Shown here piece after piece: positions 54,832 through 63,296 of a stretch of DNA of 64,000 nt. The DNA comes from Rhodovarius crocodyli (lineage in GTDB: Bacteria; Pseudomonadota; Alphaproteobacteria; Acetobacterales; Acetobacteraceae): NCBI RefSeq assembly GCF_004005855.1, contig NZ_SACL01000005.1, positions 248,001-312,000 on the forward strand. The letters run 5' to 3'. The first letter of the stretch is position 1. Each line of letters starts with the position of its first letter. Under the pieces are notes generated by a model, which saw only the letters and a list, made by a program, of their open reading frames with translations, was not told the origin of the DNA and searched no databases. The translations under genes and the position numbers were made by a program.

Positions 54832-56903
54832 GCGCGCTGGCCATCGATATCGGCGGCACCTTCACCGACATCGTCCTGTTCGACGAAAAGACGGGCCGCT
54901 TCGCCGCCCATAAGGAACTGACCACGCCCTCCGACCCCGCGCGCGGCGTCGTGACGGGCATCAGGCACCTGTTCGCGGCCGAGGGCACGGATGCCGCGAA
55001 GGTGGACCGCGTGGTGCATGCCACCACCCTGTTCACCAACGCGCTGATCGAGCGCCGCGGCGCCGTCACCGGCCTGCTGACCACCCAGGGTTTCCGCGAC
55101 ACGCTGGAAATCGGGCATGAGCGCAAATACGAGTTGTATGACCTGCATCTGCCGCTGCCCCAGCCCCTGGTGCGCCGCGCCCTGAGGCAGGAGGCGCTGG
55201 AGCGCCTGGCACCCGACGGCACGGTGGAAATCGCCCTGGATGCCGCAAGCGTCCTGGCCGCCGCCGACACGCTGGTCGCCAAGGGCGTCGAATCCCTGGC
55301 CATCTGCTTCCTGCATGCCTACGCCAATCCCGCGCATGAGCGTGAGGCAGCGCGGCTGATCGCGGAGCGCCACCCCGGCCTGATCCTGTCGCTGTCCAGC
55401 GACGTCTCGCCGCAGATCCGCGAATTCGACCGCAGCTCCACCACCGTCGCCAACGCCTATGTGAAGCCGCTGGCCGAGAAGTACCTGAACCGGCTGTCGG
55501 GCGATCTGGCCGGCATCGGCATCACCGCGCCGCTGTTCATGATGCTGTCCAACGGTGGCCTGACCCATGTGGACGAGGCCAAGCGCGTGCCGGTGCAGCT
55601 GCTGGAAAGCGGGCCTGCGGCGGGCGCGCTCTCGGCTGCCTTCTTCGGTGAGCGTTCGGGCCAGCGCGACCTGCTGGCCTTCGACCTGGGCGGCACCACC
55701 GCCAAGCTGGCCCTGGTGCATGGCGGCGAGCCGCTGGTGGTCCATAAGTTCGAGGCAGGGCGCGAGCGCCGCTTCACCGCCGGCAGCGGCCTGCCGCTGA
55801 ACATCTCGACCATCGAGCTGATCGAGATCGGCGCGGGTGGCGGTTCCATCGCGGCGCATGATGCGCTGGGCCTGCTGAAGGTCGGCCCGCGCAGCGCGAG
55901 CTCGGTGCCCGGCCCCGCCTGCTATGCGCGCGGCGGCACGGAACCCACCGTCACCGACGGCAACCTGCTGCTGGGCTATCTGGATGCCGACACCTTCGCC
56001 GGCGGCACCATGAAGCTGAGCACCCAGGCCGCCGAGACCGCCGTGGGCCGCCTGGCGGACGAGGCAGGCATGGATTTGCCGCGCACCGCCTCGGGCATCC
56101 ATGCCGTGGTGAATGAGACGATGGCGGCGGCGGCCCGCGTGCATGTGGCCGAACAGGGCCATGACCCGCGCGACTTCGCCCTGCTGGTCACGGGCGGCGG
56201 CGGCCCGCTGCATGGCTGCGAGCTGGCCCGGCGCCTCGGCATCTCCCAGGTGATCTGCCCGCCGGGCGCCGGTGTTGCCTCGGCGCTCGGCCTGCTGCTG
56301 GCGCCCGCCCGGGTGGACCGGGTGGCGACGGTGACCCGGCGCCTGGACGGCCTGGACCACGCGGCGCTGGAGGCCGAATACGCGGCCCTCGAAGCCGAAG
56401 CGCAGGCCGTGATCAGCGCCACGCTCGGTGCCGGGGCCAGGCTCACCATCCGCCGCTCGGCGGATCTGCGCTTCGTCGGCCAGGGCTATGAGCTGATCAC
56501 CGACCTGCCCGCCGGCCCCTATGGCGCGGAGACGGAGGCCGCGATCCGCGAGGCCTTCCAGGCCGGTTACGAGCGCGTCTTCTCCCGCCGCCCGGCGGTG
56601 GCCGCGATCGAGATCATCAACATCCGCGTCTCCGTCACCAGCGCGGCGGCCGGCGGCTCGCTCGACCCCGACGTGCCCGTCGCCGCCGAGGGCGCGGCGC
56701 AGACCGGCACCCGCCAGGCCCGCTTCGGCGATGCAGCCTACTCCGCCCCGGTGCTGGACCGCCGCCGCTTGGCGGCCGGGTCCGAGGTGATCGGCCCCGC
56801 CATCATCGAGGAAGCCATGTCCACCCTCTTGATCCCGCCCGCCGCCCGTGCGGTGGTCGAGGCCAGCGGTAATATCGTGATCCATCTTTCGGAGACGCGC
56901 TGA
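54828..56903 (+). CDS. hyuA: Hydantoinase A/oxoprolinase family subunit, cluster 2
   Basis: This 691-residue subunit has the ATP-binding fold seen in HyuA of cluster 1: AIDIGGTFTDIVLFD at the start, HATTLFTNALIERRGAV near 62, AFDLGGTTAKLALV near 285 and GGTEPTVTDGNLLLGYL near 370. The start is the ATG at 54828, overlapping the hyuB stop; a long in-frame extension upstream is only the antisense-free shadow of hyuB. Its stop shares one base with the start of the CoA-transferase gene (TGATG). A third subunit, as in acetone carboxylase, is absent, which favours a two-subunit oxoprolinase- or lactamase-like enzyme. Confidence 0.92.
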   Translation: MSALAIDIGGTFTDIVLFDEKTGRFAAHKELTTPSDPARGVVTGIRHLFAAEGTDAAKVDRVVHATTLFTNALIERRGAVTGLLTTQGFRDTLEIGHERKYELYDLHLPLPQPLVRRALRQEALERLAPDGTVEIALDAASVLAAADTLVAKGVESLAICFLHAYANPAHEREAARLIAERHPGLILSLSSDVSPQIREFDRSSTTVANAYVKPLAEKYLNRLSGDLAGIGITAPLFMMLSNGGLTHVDEAKRVPVQLLESGPAAGALSAAFFGERSGQRDLLAFDLGGTTAKLALVHGGEPLVVHKFEAGRERRFTAGSGLPLNISTIELIEIGAGGGSIAAHDALGLLKVGPRSASSVPGPACYARGGTEPTVTDGNLLLGYLDADTFAGGTMKLSTQAAETAVGRLADEAGMDLPRTASGIHAVVNETMAAAARVHVAEQGHDPRDFALLVTGGGGPLHGCELARRLGISQVICPPGAGVASALGLLLAPARVDRVATVTRRLDGLDHAALEAEYAALEAEAQAVISATLGAGARLTIRRSADLRFVGQGYELITDLPAGPYGAETEAAIREAFQAGYERVFSRRPAVAAIEIINIRVSVTSAAAGGSLDPDVPVAAEGAAQTGTRQARFGDAAYSAPVLDRRRLAAGSEVIGPAIIEEAMSTLLIPPAARAVVEASGNIVIHLSETR

Positions 56904-58078
56904 TGTCCCTCCCTCTCTCCCACATCAAGGTGCTGGACCTGACGCGCGTGCGCTCCGGCCCCACCTGCGTGCGGCAGCTGGCCGATTGGGGTGCGGACTG
57001 CATCAAGATCGAGGCGCCCGACGAGGTCGATACCGGCAAGGGCATGGGCGGCGCGCGCAACGGCCCCGACTACCAGCATGTGCACCGGAACAAGCGCGGC
57101 ATCACCATCAACCTCAAGAAGCCCGAGGGGCTGGCCGTGTTCAAGCGGCTGGTCGCCCAGGCCGATGTGGTGGTCGAGAACTACCGCCCGGACGTGAAGG
57201 CGCGGCTCGGCGTGGACTATGAGTCGCTGGCGAAGATCAACCCGCGCATCATCCTGGGGTCGATCTCGGGCTTCGGGCAGGATGGCCCCTATGCCCGCCG
57301 CCCCGGCTTCGACCAGATCGCCCAGGGCATGGGCGGGCTGATGAGCGTGACCGGTGAGCCCGGGCGCGGCCCCATGCGCGTGGGCATTCCGGTGGCGGAC
57401 CTGACCAGCGGCATGTTCTGCGCCATCGGCATCCTGATCGCGCTGATCGACCGCGAGAAGACCGGCAAGGGCCGCTGGGTGCATACCTCGCTGCTCGAAG
57501 CCATGGTCGCGATGATGGACTTCCAGGCCACGCGCTGGACCATGGCCGGCCAGGTCCCGCAGCAGGCCGGCAACGACCACCCCACCACCGTGCCCACCGG
57601 CCTGTTCCACACCGCCGACGGCGTGATCAACCTGGCCGCCGGCGGGGATGAGATGTGGCGCCGCATCGTGGAAACCCTGGGGCTGGAGGAGGAGACCAAG
57701 GCGCCGGAGCTGGCGACCGAGAAGGCGCGCTCCGCCAACCGTGCCAAGGTGAACGCGACGCTCCAGGCCAAGCTGCTGGCCGACACGGCGCAGAACTGGA
57801 TCGAGCGGCTGAACAAGGCGGGCGTGCCCACCGGCCCGGTCTATTCCATGGACCAGGTGTTCGCCGACACCCAGGTGAAGCACCTGAACCTGTCCTTCCC
57901 CGTGCAGCACCCGACGCTGGGCGAGATCAACCTGGTCCGCACGCCCATCCAGATGCCGGGCGTGCAGAACCCGCGCCGGCCCACGCCGGATCGCGGCCAG
58001 CACACGGATGAGGTGCTGGCGGAATTCGGCTTCTCGGCCGAGGAAATCGCGGCCCTGCGCGCGGAGAAGGCGCTGTGA
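56903..58078 (+). CDS. Family III CoA-transferase (CaiB/BaiF)
   Basis: This 391-residue enzyme moves CoA between carboxylic acids. It has the family start IKVLDLTRVRSGPTCVRQLAD, KIEAPDEVDTGKGMG, RNKRGITINLKKPEG near 70, ENYRPDVKARLG, and SLLEAMVAMM near 195, where Glu199 lies at the position of the catalytic acid (Asp in formyl-CoA transferase). In the operon it follows HyuA directly and precedes a crotonase-fold gene with an overlapping GTG, so it probably activates the acid released by HyuAB. Confidence 0.92.
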   Translation: MSLPLSHIKVLDLTRVRSGPTCVRQLADWGADCIKIEAPDEVDTGKGMGGARNGPDYQHVHRNKRGITINLKKPEGLAVFKRLVAQADVVVENYRPDVKARLGVDYESLAKINPRIILGSISGFGQDGPYARRPGFDQIAQGMGGLMSVTGEPGRGPMRVGIPVADLTSGMFCAIGILIALIDREKTGKGRWVHTSLLEAMVAMMDFQATRWTMAGQVPQQAGNDHPTTVPTGLFHTADGVINLAAGGDEMWRRIVETLGLEEETKAPELATEKARSANRAKVNATLQAKLLADTAQNWIERLNKAGVPTGPVYSMDQVFADTQVKHLNLSFPVQHPTLGEINLVRTPIQMPGVQNPRRPTPDRGQHTDEVLAEFGFSAEEIAALRAEKAL

Positions 58079-58863
58079 CCAGCTTCATCCACTTCGACGT
58101 CTCGGGCGGCGTGGCCCGGCTGACGCTGGACAACCCCCGCCGGCTGAACGCGATGAACGCCGAGATGTGGCAGGCCATGCCCGGCCTGCTGCGCCGGGTG
58201 GCGGAGGATCCCGCCATCCGCGTGCTGGTGCTGGCCGGCGCGGGTGAGCGCGCCTTCTGCACCGGCAACGACATCAGCGAGTTCGACACCATCCGCAACA
58301 ACCCCGAGGCCGCCGCCCGCTACAACGGCTGGCAGCGGGAGGTGGCGCACGGCCTGCAGCGCATGGAGAAGCCCATCATCGCGGCCATGCACGGCTATTG
58401 CCTGGGCGCCGGCTTCGAATTCGCGCTGATGGCCGATTTCCGCCACGCCGCCGCCGATACCCGCGTGGGCATCCCCGCCGTGCGCCTCGGCCTGCCCTAT
58501 CGGCTGGAGGACATCGAGAAGGTGGCCGATGTGGTGGGACTGGGGCGCGCGCGGGAAATGGTGCTGCTCGGCCGGCAGTATGGCGGTGAGGAACTGCGCG
58601 AGCTGGGGCTGGCGCAGCAGGTGCTGCCCGACATCGCGGCCATGGAGGCCAGCGTGGCCGAGCTGGCGCGCGAACTGGCGGCCAACGCGCCGCTCAGCCT
58701 GCGCGCGGCCAAGATCGCCTTCCAGGAACTGGCGCGCCGCGAAGGCCCGCCCGACCGCGCCCGCACCGACGTGGCGGAGGACGCCTGCTACGCCAGCGCC
58801 GACTATGCCGAGGGCAGGCGGGCCAAGGCGGAGAAGCGGCCCCCGGTGTTCACCGGCGCCTAG
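58075..58863 (+). CDS. Enoyl-CoA hydratase/isomerase family protein with one catalytic Glu replaced
   Basis: This 262-residue crotonase-fold protein starts at a GTG overlapping the CoA-transferase stop (GTGA). The oxyanion-hole segments are present (AFCTGNDISEF near 60; HGYCLGAGFEFALMADF near 106). Glu115 in GAGFEFAL matches Glu144 of rat enoyl-CoA hydratase, but Ala135 in GIPAVRLG stands where Glu164 is expected. Loss of this acid/base argues against simple hydration and for another crotonase reaction such as isomerisation, hydrolysis or C-C cleavage. As the last gene in the operon, it probably acts on the CoA ester made by the preceding enzyme. Confidence 0.9.
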   Translation: MTSFIHFDVSGGVARLTLDNPRRLNAMNAEMWQAMPGLLRRVAEDPAIRVLVLAGAGERAFCTGNDISEFDTIRNNPEAAARYNGWQREVAHGLQRMEKPIIAAMHGYCLGAGFEFALMADFRHAAADTRVGIPAVRLGLPYRLEDIEKVADVVGLGRAREMVLLGRQYGGEELRELGLAQQVLPDIAAMEASVAELARELAANAPLSLRAAKIAFQELARREGPPDRARTDVAEDACYASADYAEGRRAKAEKRPPVFTGA

Positions 58864-61800
58864 GCAAGGGCCTCCTCCTCCTCCCGCACCCTGGCGGTGC
58901 TGCCGAAGCGCACATACAGCGCCGGCAGCACCATCAGCGTCAGCAGCGTGGCGGAGATCAGCCCGCCGATCACCACCGTGGCGATGGGCTTCTGCACCTC
59001 GGCCCCCGCCCCCGTCGCCAGCGCCATGGGCACGAAGCCCAGCGAAGCGACGAGCGCGGTCATGGCCACCGGCCGCAGCCGGTCCATGGCGCCGCGTCGC
59101 ACGGCCTCGGCCTTGTCCAGGCCCTCCGCCATCAGCTGCTTGATGTGGTTGACCATCACCAGCCCGTTCAGCACGGCCACGCCCGACAGGGCGATGAAGC
59201 CCACCGCCGCCGACACCGACAGCGGCATGCCCCGCAGCCACAGCAGCGCGATGCCCCCCGTCAGCGCCAGGGGAACCGCGCTGAACACCAGCAGCGCATC
59301 CCGCGGCGTGCCCAGCGCGCTGTAGAGCAACAGGAAGATCAGGAAGAAGCAGCCCGGCACCACCACCAGCAGCCGCTGCCGCGCGGCCTCCAGGTTCTCG
59401 AACTGCCCGCCCCAGGTGATGAAGTAGCCGGCCGGCAGCGTCACGTCGCGCGCCACGGCGGCCTGCGCCTCCGCGACCACCGAGGCGATGTCCCGCCCGC
59501 GCACATTCGCGGTCACGACCACGCGGCGGCGGCCGTTCTCGCGGCTGACCTGGTTCGGCCCCTCGGTCAGCTGGAAGCCGGCCAGGCTGCGCAGCGGCAC
59601 GGAGCTGCCGCGCCCGCCGGGCAGCGCCACCGGCAGGTTGCCCAGGGCCTCGATGTCGTTGCGGATGGCGTCCGGCACCCGCACCATGATGGCGAAGCGG
59701 CGGTCGCCCTCGAAGACGAAGCCTGCCTCCCGCCCGCCGATCGCGGTGCCGATCACCTCATGCACCGCGCTCATGCTCAGGCCGCGCCGCGCGATTTCCT
59801 CGCGGTTCACCGTGATCTCCAGGAAGGGCAGGCCGGTGGCCTGCTCCACCCGCACATCCTCGGCGCCCGCGATGCCGCGCAGGGCCGTGGCGATCCGGTT
59901 GGCGGCGGCCAGCATCGGCTGGAAGTCGTCGCCGAACACCTTCACCGCCAGGTCGCCGCGCGTGCCGGCCAGCAGCTCGTTGAAGCGCATCTGGATGGGC
60001 TGGGTGAACTCGTAGTTGTTGCCCGGCACCCGCTGCACCGCCTCCTGGATCCTGCGCACCAGCTCCTCCTTCCCCAGCGAGGGGTCGGGCCATTCGGCGC
60101 GCGGGCGCAGGATGATGAAGGCGTCCGAGACGTTCACCGGCATGGGGTCCGCCGCGACCTCGGCCGTGCCGGTCTTGGAGAACACGACCGCCACCTCCGC
60201 GAAGCGCGACACCGCTTCCTCCACCTGCAGCTGCATCGCCTGGGACTGCGTCAGCGCGGTGGAGGGGATGCGCAGGGAGTGCATCGCGATATTGCCCTCA
60301 TCCAGCTGCGGGATGAACTCCGACCCCAGCCGCGCGCCCAGCGCGAGGGAGGCCAGGAACAGCAGCCCCGCGCCCCCGATGACCGGGCCCGGGCGCCGCA
60401 GCGCGAAGCCCAGCGCCGGGCCGTAGGCGCGCTTCAGCCCGCGCACGATCCAGTTTTCCTCCTCCGTCACCTTTCCCGTCACCGCCAGCGCGATCATGGC
60501 CGGCACGAAGGTCAGGGACAGCACGAAGGCCACGGCCAGCGCGATGATCACCGTCAGCGCCATGGGGGCGAACATCTTGCCCTCCACCCCCGTGAAGGTC
60601 AGCAGCGGCACATAGACCAGGATGATGATGGCCTGGCCGAAGACGGAGGGGCGGATCATCTCCCGCGCGGAGGCGGAGACGGTGTGCAGCCGCTCCCTCA
60701 GGGTCAGCTGGCGGCCCAGCTCGTGCTGCTTCTCGGCCAGGTGGCGCAGGCTGTTTTCCGCGATGATGACCGCACCGTCCACGATCAGCCCGAAATCCAG
60801 CGCGCCCAGGCTCATCAGGTTGGCGCTGATCCCGCCCTCCAGCATGCCGGTCGCCGTGATCAGCATGGTCACGGGAATGACGAGCGCCGTGACCACCGCG
60901 GCCCGCAGGTTGCCCAGCATCAGGAACAGGATGACCACAACCAGCAGCGCGCCCTCGCCCAGGTTCTTGGCCACGGTCTGGACAGTGGCGTTCACCAGCT
61001 CCGTCCGGTTCATCACGGTGCGCAGCTGGATGCCGGGCGGCAGCGTGCGCGCGATCTCCTCGATGCGCGCGTTCACGGCGGTGGAAACGGTGCGGCTGTT
61101 GGCGCCGATCAGCATCAGCGCGGTGCCGACCACGGCCTCCTGGCCGCTCACACTCGCGCTGCCGGTGCGCAGCTCGCGGCCCACCAGCACCTCGGCCACG
61201 TCGCGGATGCGCAGCGGCACCCCCTCACGCGTCGCGACCACGACGTTGCGGATATCGTCCAGCGTCTCCAGCCGGCCGCCGGAGCGCACGACATAGCCCT
61301 CGCCGCCGCGCTCGATATAGCCCGCGCCGCGGCTGGCATTGTTGCGCTCCAGCGCCTCGGCGATATCGGCCAGCGTCAGGCCCAGGCCGATCAACCGGGC
61401 CGGGTCCGGCTGCACATGGTACTGCTTGACCTGGCCGCCGATGGAATCGACGCCCGCAACACCCGGAATGTTGCGCAGGCGCGGCCGTACCACCCAGTCC
61501 TGGATGGTGCGCAGATAGGCGGTGCGCTCCAACTCCGTCGCCAGGCGCTGGCCCTCCGCCGTGACGTAGCTGCCGTCGGCCTGCCAGCCGGGCCGTCCGT
61601 CGCGCACGACATCGCCCGCCTGGCGCGGCGCATAGCCGATGGTCCACATCGTGATCTCGCCCAGGCCGGTCGTGATCGGCCCCAGCCGGGGCTCCACACC
61701 CTGCGGCAGCAGCTCCCGCGCGTCGGTCAGGCGCTCCAGCACCTGCTGCCGGGCGTAGTAGATGTCCACGTCGTCGCGGAACACCGCCGTGACCTGGGAG

Positions 61801-62069
61801 AAGCCGTTGCGCGAGAGGGAGCGCGTGGATTCCAGCCCCCTGATGCCCGCGAGCGCCGTCTCCACCGGAAACGTCACCTGCATCTCCACCTCATAGGGCG
61901 AAAGGGCGGGCGCCAGGCTGTTGATCTGCACCTGGTTGTTGGTGATGTCCGGCACGGCGTCGATCGGCAGCCGCAGCAGGGAACGCAGGCCGAAACCGGC
62001 CACCGCCGCCACCAGCAGCACCACCAGCCAGCGCTGCCTGACGGAGAAATCGAGGATACGGGCGATCAT
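58860..62069 (-). CDS. Heavy-metal RND efflux pump, CzcA/CusA family
   Basis: This 1069-residue inner-membrane protein is the proton-driven pump of a tripartite metal exporter. It starts MIARILDFSVRQRWLVVLLV, has 12 predicted helices and two large periplasmic loops, and carries the heavy-metal RND signature SLGALDFGLIVDGAVIIAEN split around residue 400, with the acidic residues of the proton relay. GLESTRSLSRNGFSQVTAVF near 80 is also typical. Substrate choice (Co, Zn, Cd, Cu, Ni) cannot be read reliably. It lies 12 nt after the adaptor gene and converges with the crotonase gene, overlapping by 4 nt. Confidence 0.93.
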   Translation of the reverse strand: MIARILDFSVRQRWLVVLLVAAVAGFGLRSLLRLPIDAVPDITNNQVQINSLAPALSPYEVEMQVTFPVETALAGIRGLESTRSLSRNGFSQVTAVFRDDVDIYYARQQVLERLTDARELLPQGVEPRLGPITTGLGEITMWTIGYAPRQAGDVVRDGRPGWQADGSYVTAEGQRLATELERTAYLRTIQDWVVRPRLRNIPGVAGVDSIGGQVKQYHVQPDPARLIGLGLTLADIAEALERNNASRGAGYIERGGEGYVVRSGGRLETLDDIRNVVVATREGVPLRIRDVAEVLVGRELRTGSASVSGQEAVVGTALMLIGANSRTVSTAVNARIEEIARTLPPGIQLRTVMNRTELVNATVQTVAKNLGEGALLVVVILFLMLGNLRAAVVTALVIPVTMLITATGMLEGGISANLMSLGALDFGLIVDGAVIIAENSLRHLAEKQHELGRQLTLRERLHTVSASAREMIRPSVFGQAIIILVYVPLLTFTGVEGKMFAPMALTVIIALAVAFVLSLTFVPAMIALAVTGKVTEEENWIVRGLKRAYGPALGFALRRPGPVIGGAGLLFLASLALGARLGSEFIPQLDEGNIAMHSLRIPSTALTQSQAMQLQVEEAVSRFAEVAVVFSKTGTAEVAADPMPVNVSDAFIILRPRAEWPDPSLGKEELVRRIQEAVQRVPGNNYEFTQPIQMRFNELLAGTRGDLAVKVFGDDFQPMLAAANRIATALRGIAGAEDVRVEQATGLPFLEITVNREEIARRGLSMSAVHEVIGTAIGGREAGFVFEGDRRFAIMVRVPDAIRNDIEALGNLPVALPGGRGSSVPLRSLAGFQLTEGPNQVSRENGRRRVVVTANVRGRDIASVVAEAQAAVARDVTLPAGYFITWGGQFENLEAARQRLLVVVPGCFFLIFLLLYSALGTPRDALLVFSAVPLALTGGIALLWLRGMPLSVSAAVGFIALSGVAVLNGLVMVNHIKQLMAEGLDKAEAVRRGAMDRLRPVAMTALVASLGFVPMALATGAGAEVQKPIATVVIGGLISATLLTLMVLPALYVRFGSTARVREEEEALA

Positions 62070-62081
62070 GGTTTCATGCCC

Positions 62082-63296
62082 TCAGTGCGAGTGCTCGGCT
62101 TCGGCCTTGCCGATCTCTGCCTTCAGGATGAAGCTGTTGCTGGCCGCATAGCGCTCACCCGGGTCCAGCCCGAAGACGATTTCCACATGCTCCTGGTCGG
62201 AGCGGCCGAGCACGACCTCCCGCCGCTCGAAGCCTTCCTGCGTGCGCACGAACACGACATCCTCGCCGCCGATCTGCTGGATGGCGGCACGCGGAACCAT
62301 GATGTCCACCGCAAGCTCCGCCGTCGCGAGTTCCGCCGTGACATAGGCACCGGGGCGCAGCGCGCCGTCGGGGTTCGGCACCTCCACCACCGCGCGGGCC
62401 GACCGCGTCTCGGGGTCCAGCACCGGGCTGAGAAAGACGATCCGCCCCTCGGCCCGCAGCGCGCCGTCGCCGCTGAGCCGCACCGCCGTGCCCTCTGCCG
62501 CGAATTCGACGCTGGCGGTCGGCACCGCGAGCTCGACCCAGACGGAGGACAGTTCCGCCACGCTGTAGATCTCGGTCTCGGCGGTCACGGCCGCGCCCAG
62601 CATGGCGGGGCGGGCGGTGATGCGCCCGGCGATGGGCGCGCGCACCTCGCGCCGGCGCAGCGCCTCGATGGGCTGGCGCGGCAGTTCCTGCAACTCGGCC
62701 TCCGTCAGGCCCAGCGCCGCCAGGCGCTGCCGCGCGAGGTCGAGGCGGATCTGCGCCTCCTGCCAGTCGGTGCGGGCCTTCAGGAAGTCCTGCTCGGCGG
62801 ACACCCGGCGCGCCCACAGGCGCTGCTCGCGCTCGAAGGTGACGCGCGCCAGCTCGGTGGTGCGCAGCGCGGCCAGATATTCGCCCTTCACGGTCGCGAT
62901 CTCACCGCCCTCGATCACCGCCAGCACCTCTCCGGCCTGGACGGTATCGCCCAGGCGGCGGTTCAGCGCGGTGACGATGCCCGCCACCCGCGCGGGCACC
63001 CTGGCCTGCCGGTCGGCGCTGGCCGAGACCGTGCCGGGCAGCGAGACGCGGCGCACGATGGAGCCGGGCGCGGCCGCCGCGATGTCGATCCGGGCCGCGC
63101 GGATCTGTTCCTCCGACAGGCGCAGGGCCCCTTCCCCGGCCTCGCCCTCCGCGCCGTGGCCATGCCCGGCGGCGGCGGGCGCCGCCTGCCGGTCGAGGCC
63201 CATCACGGTGCGGATCGCACCAGGCACAGAGGGGACGACGACAGCGACGCCCAGCGCCAGGGCGGCGCCGGCAGCCACGGCAATGACAGGTTTCAT
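62082..63296 (-). CDS. Periplasmic adaptor of the metal RND efflux system (CzcB type)
   Basis: This 404-residue membrane-fusion protein has an N-terminal anchor (VIAVAAGAALALGVAVVV), a His-rich HGHGAEGEAGEG segment near residue 45, a lipoyl/biotinyl-like domain (VRRVSLPGTVSASADRQARV, VQAGEVLAVIEGGEI), a helical hairpin, and a barrel (IAGRITARPAMLGAAV). It ends in EAEHSH. Histidine-rich ends suggest metal capture. Its ATG overlaps the stop of the outer-membrane gene as ATGA. Confidence 0.92.
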   Translation of the reverse strand: MKPVIAVAAGAALALGVAVVVPSVPGAIRTVMGLDRQAAPAAAGHGHGAEGEAGEGALRLSEEQIRAARIDIAAAAPGSIVRRVSLPGTVSASADRQARVPARVAGIVTALNRRLGDTVQAGEVLAVIEGGEIATVKGEYLAALRTTELARVTFEREQRLWARRVSAEQDFLKARTDWQEAQIRLDLARQRLAALGLTEAELQELPRQPIEALRRREVRAPIAGRITARPAMLGAAVTAETEIYSVAELSSVWVELAVPTASVEFAAEGTAVRLSGDGALRAEGRIVFLSPVLDPETRSARAVVEVPNPDGALRPGAYVTAELATAELAVDIMVPRAAIQQIGGEDVVFVRTQEGFERREVVLGRSDQEHVEIVFGLDPGERYAASNSFILKAEIGKAEAEHSH

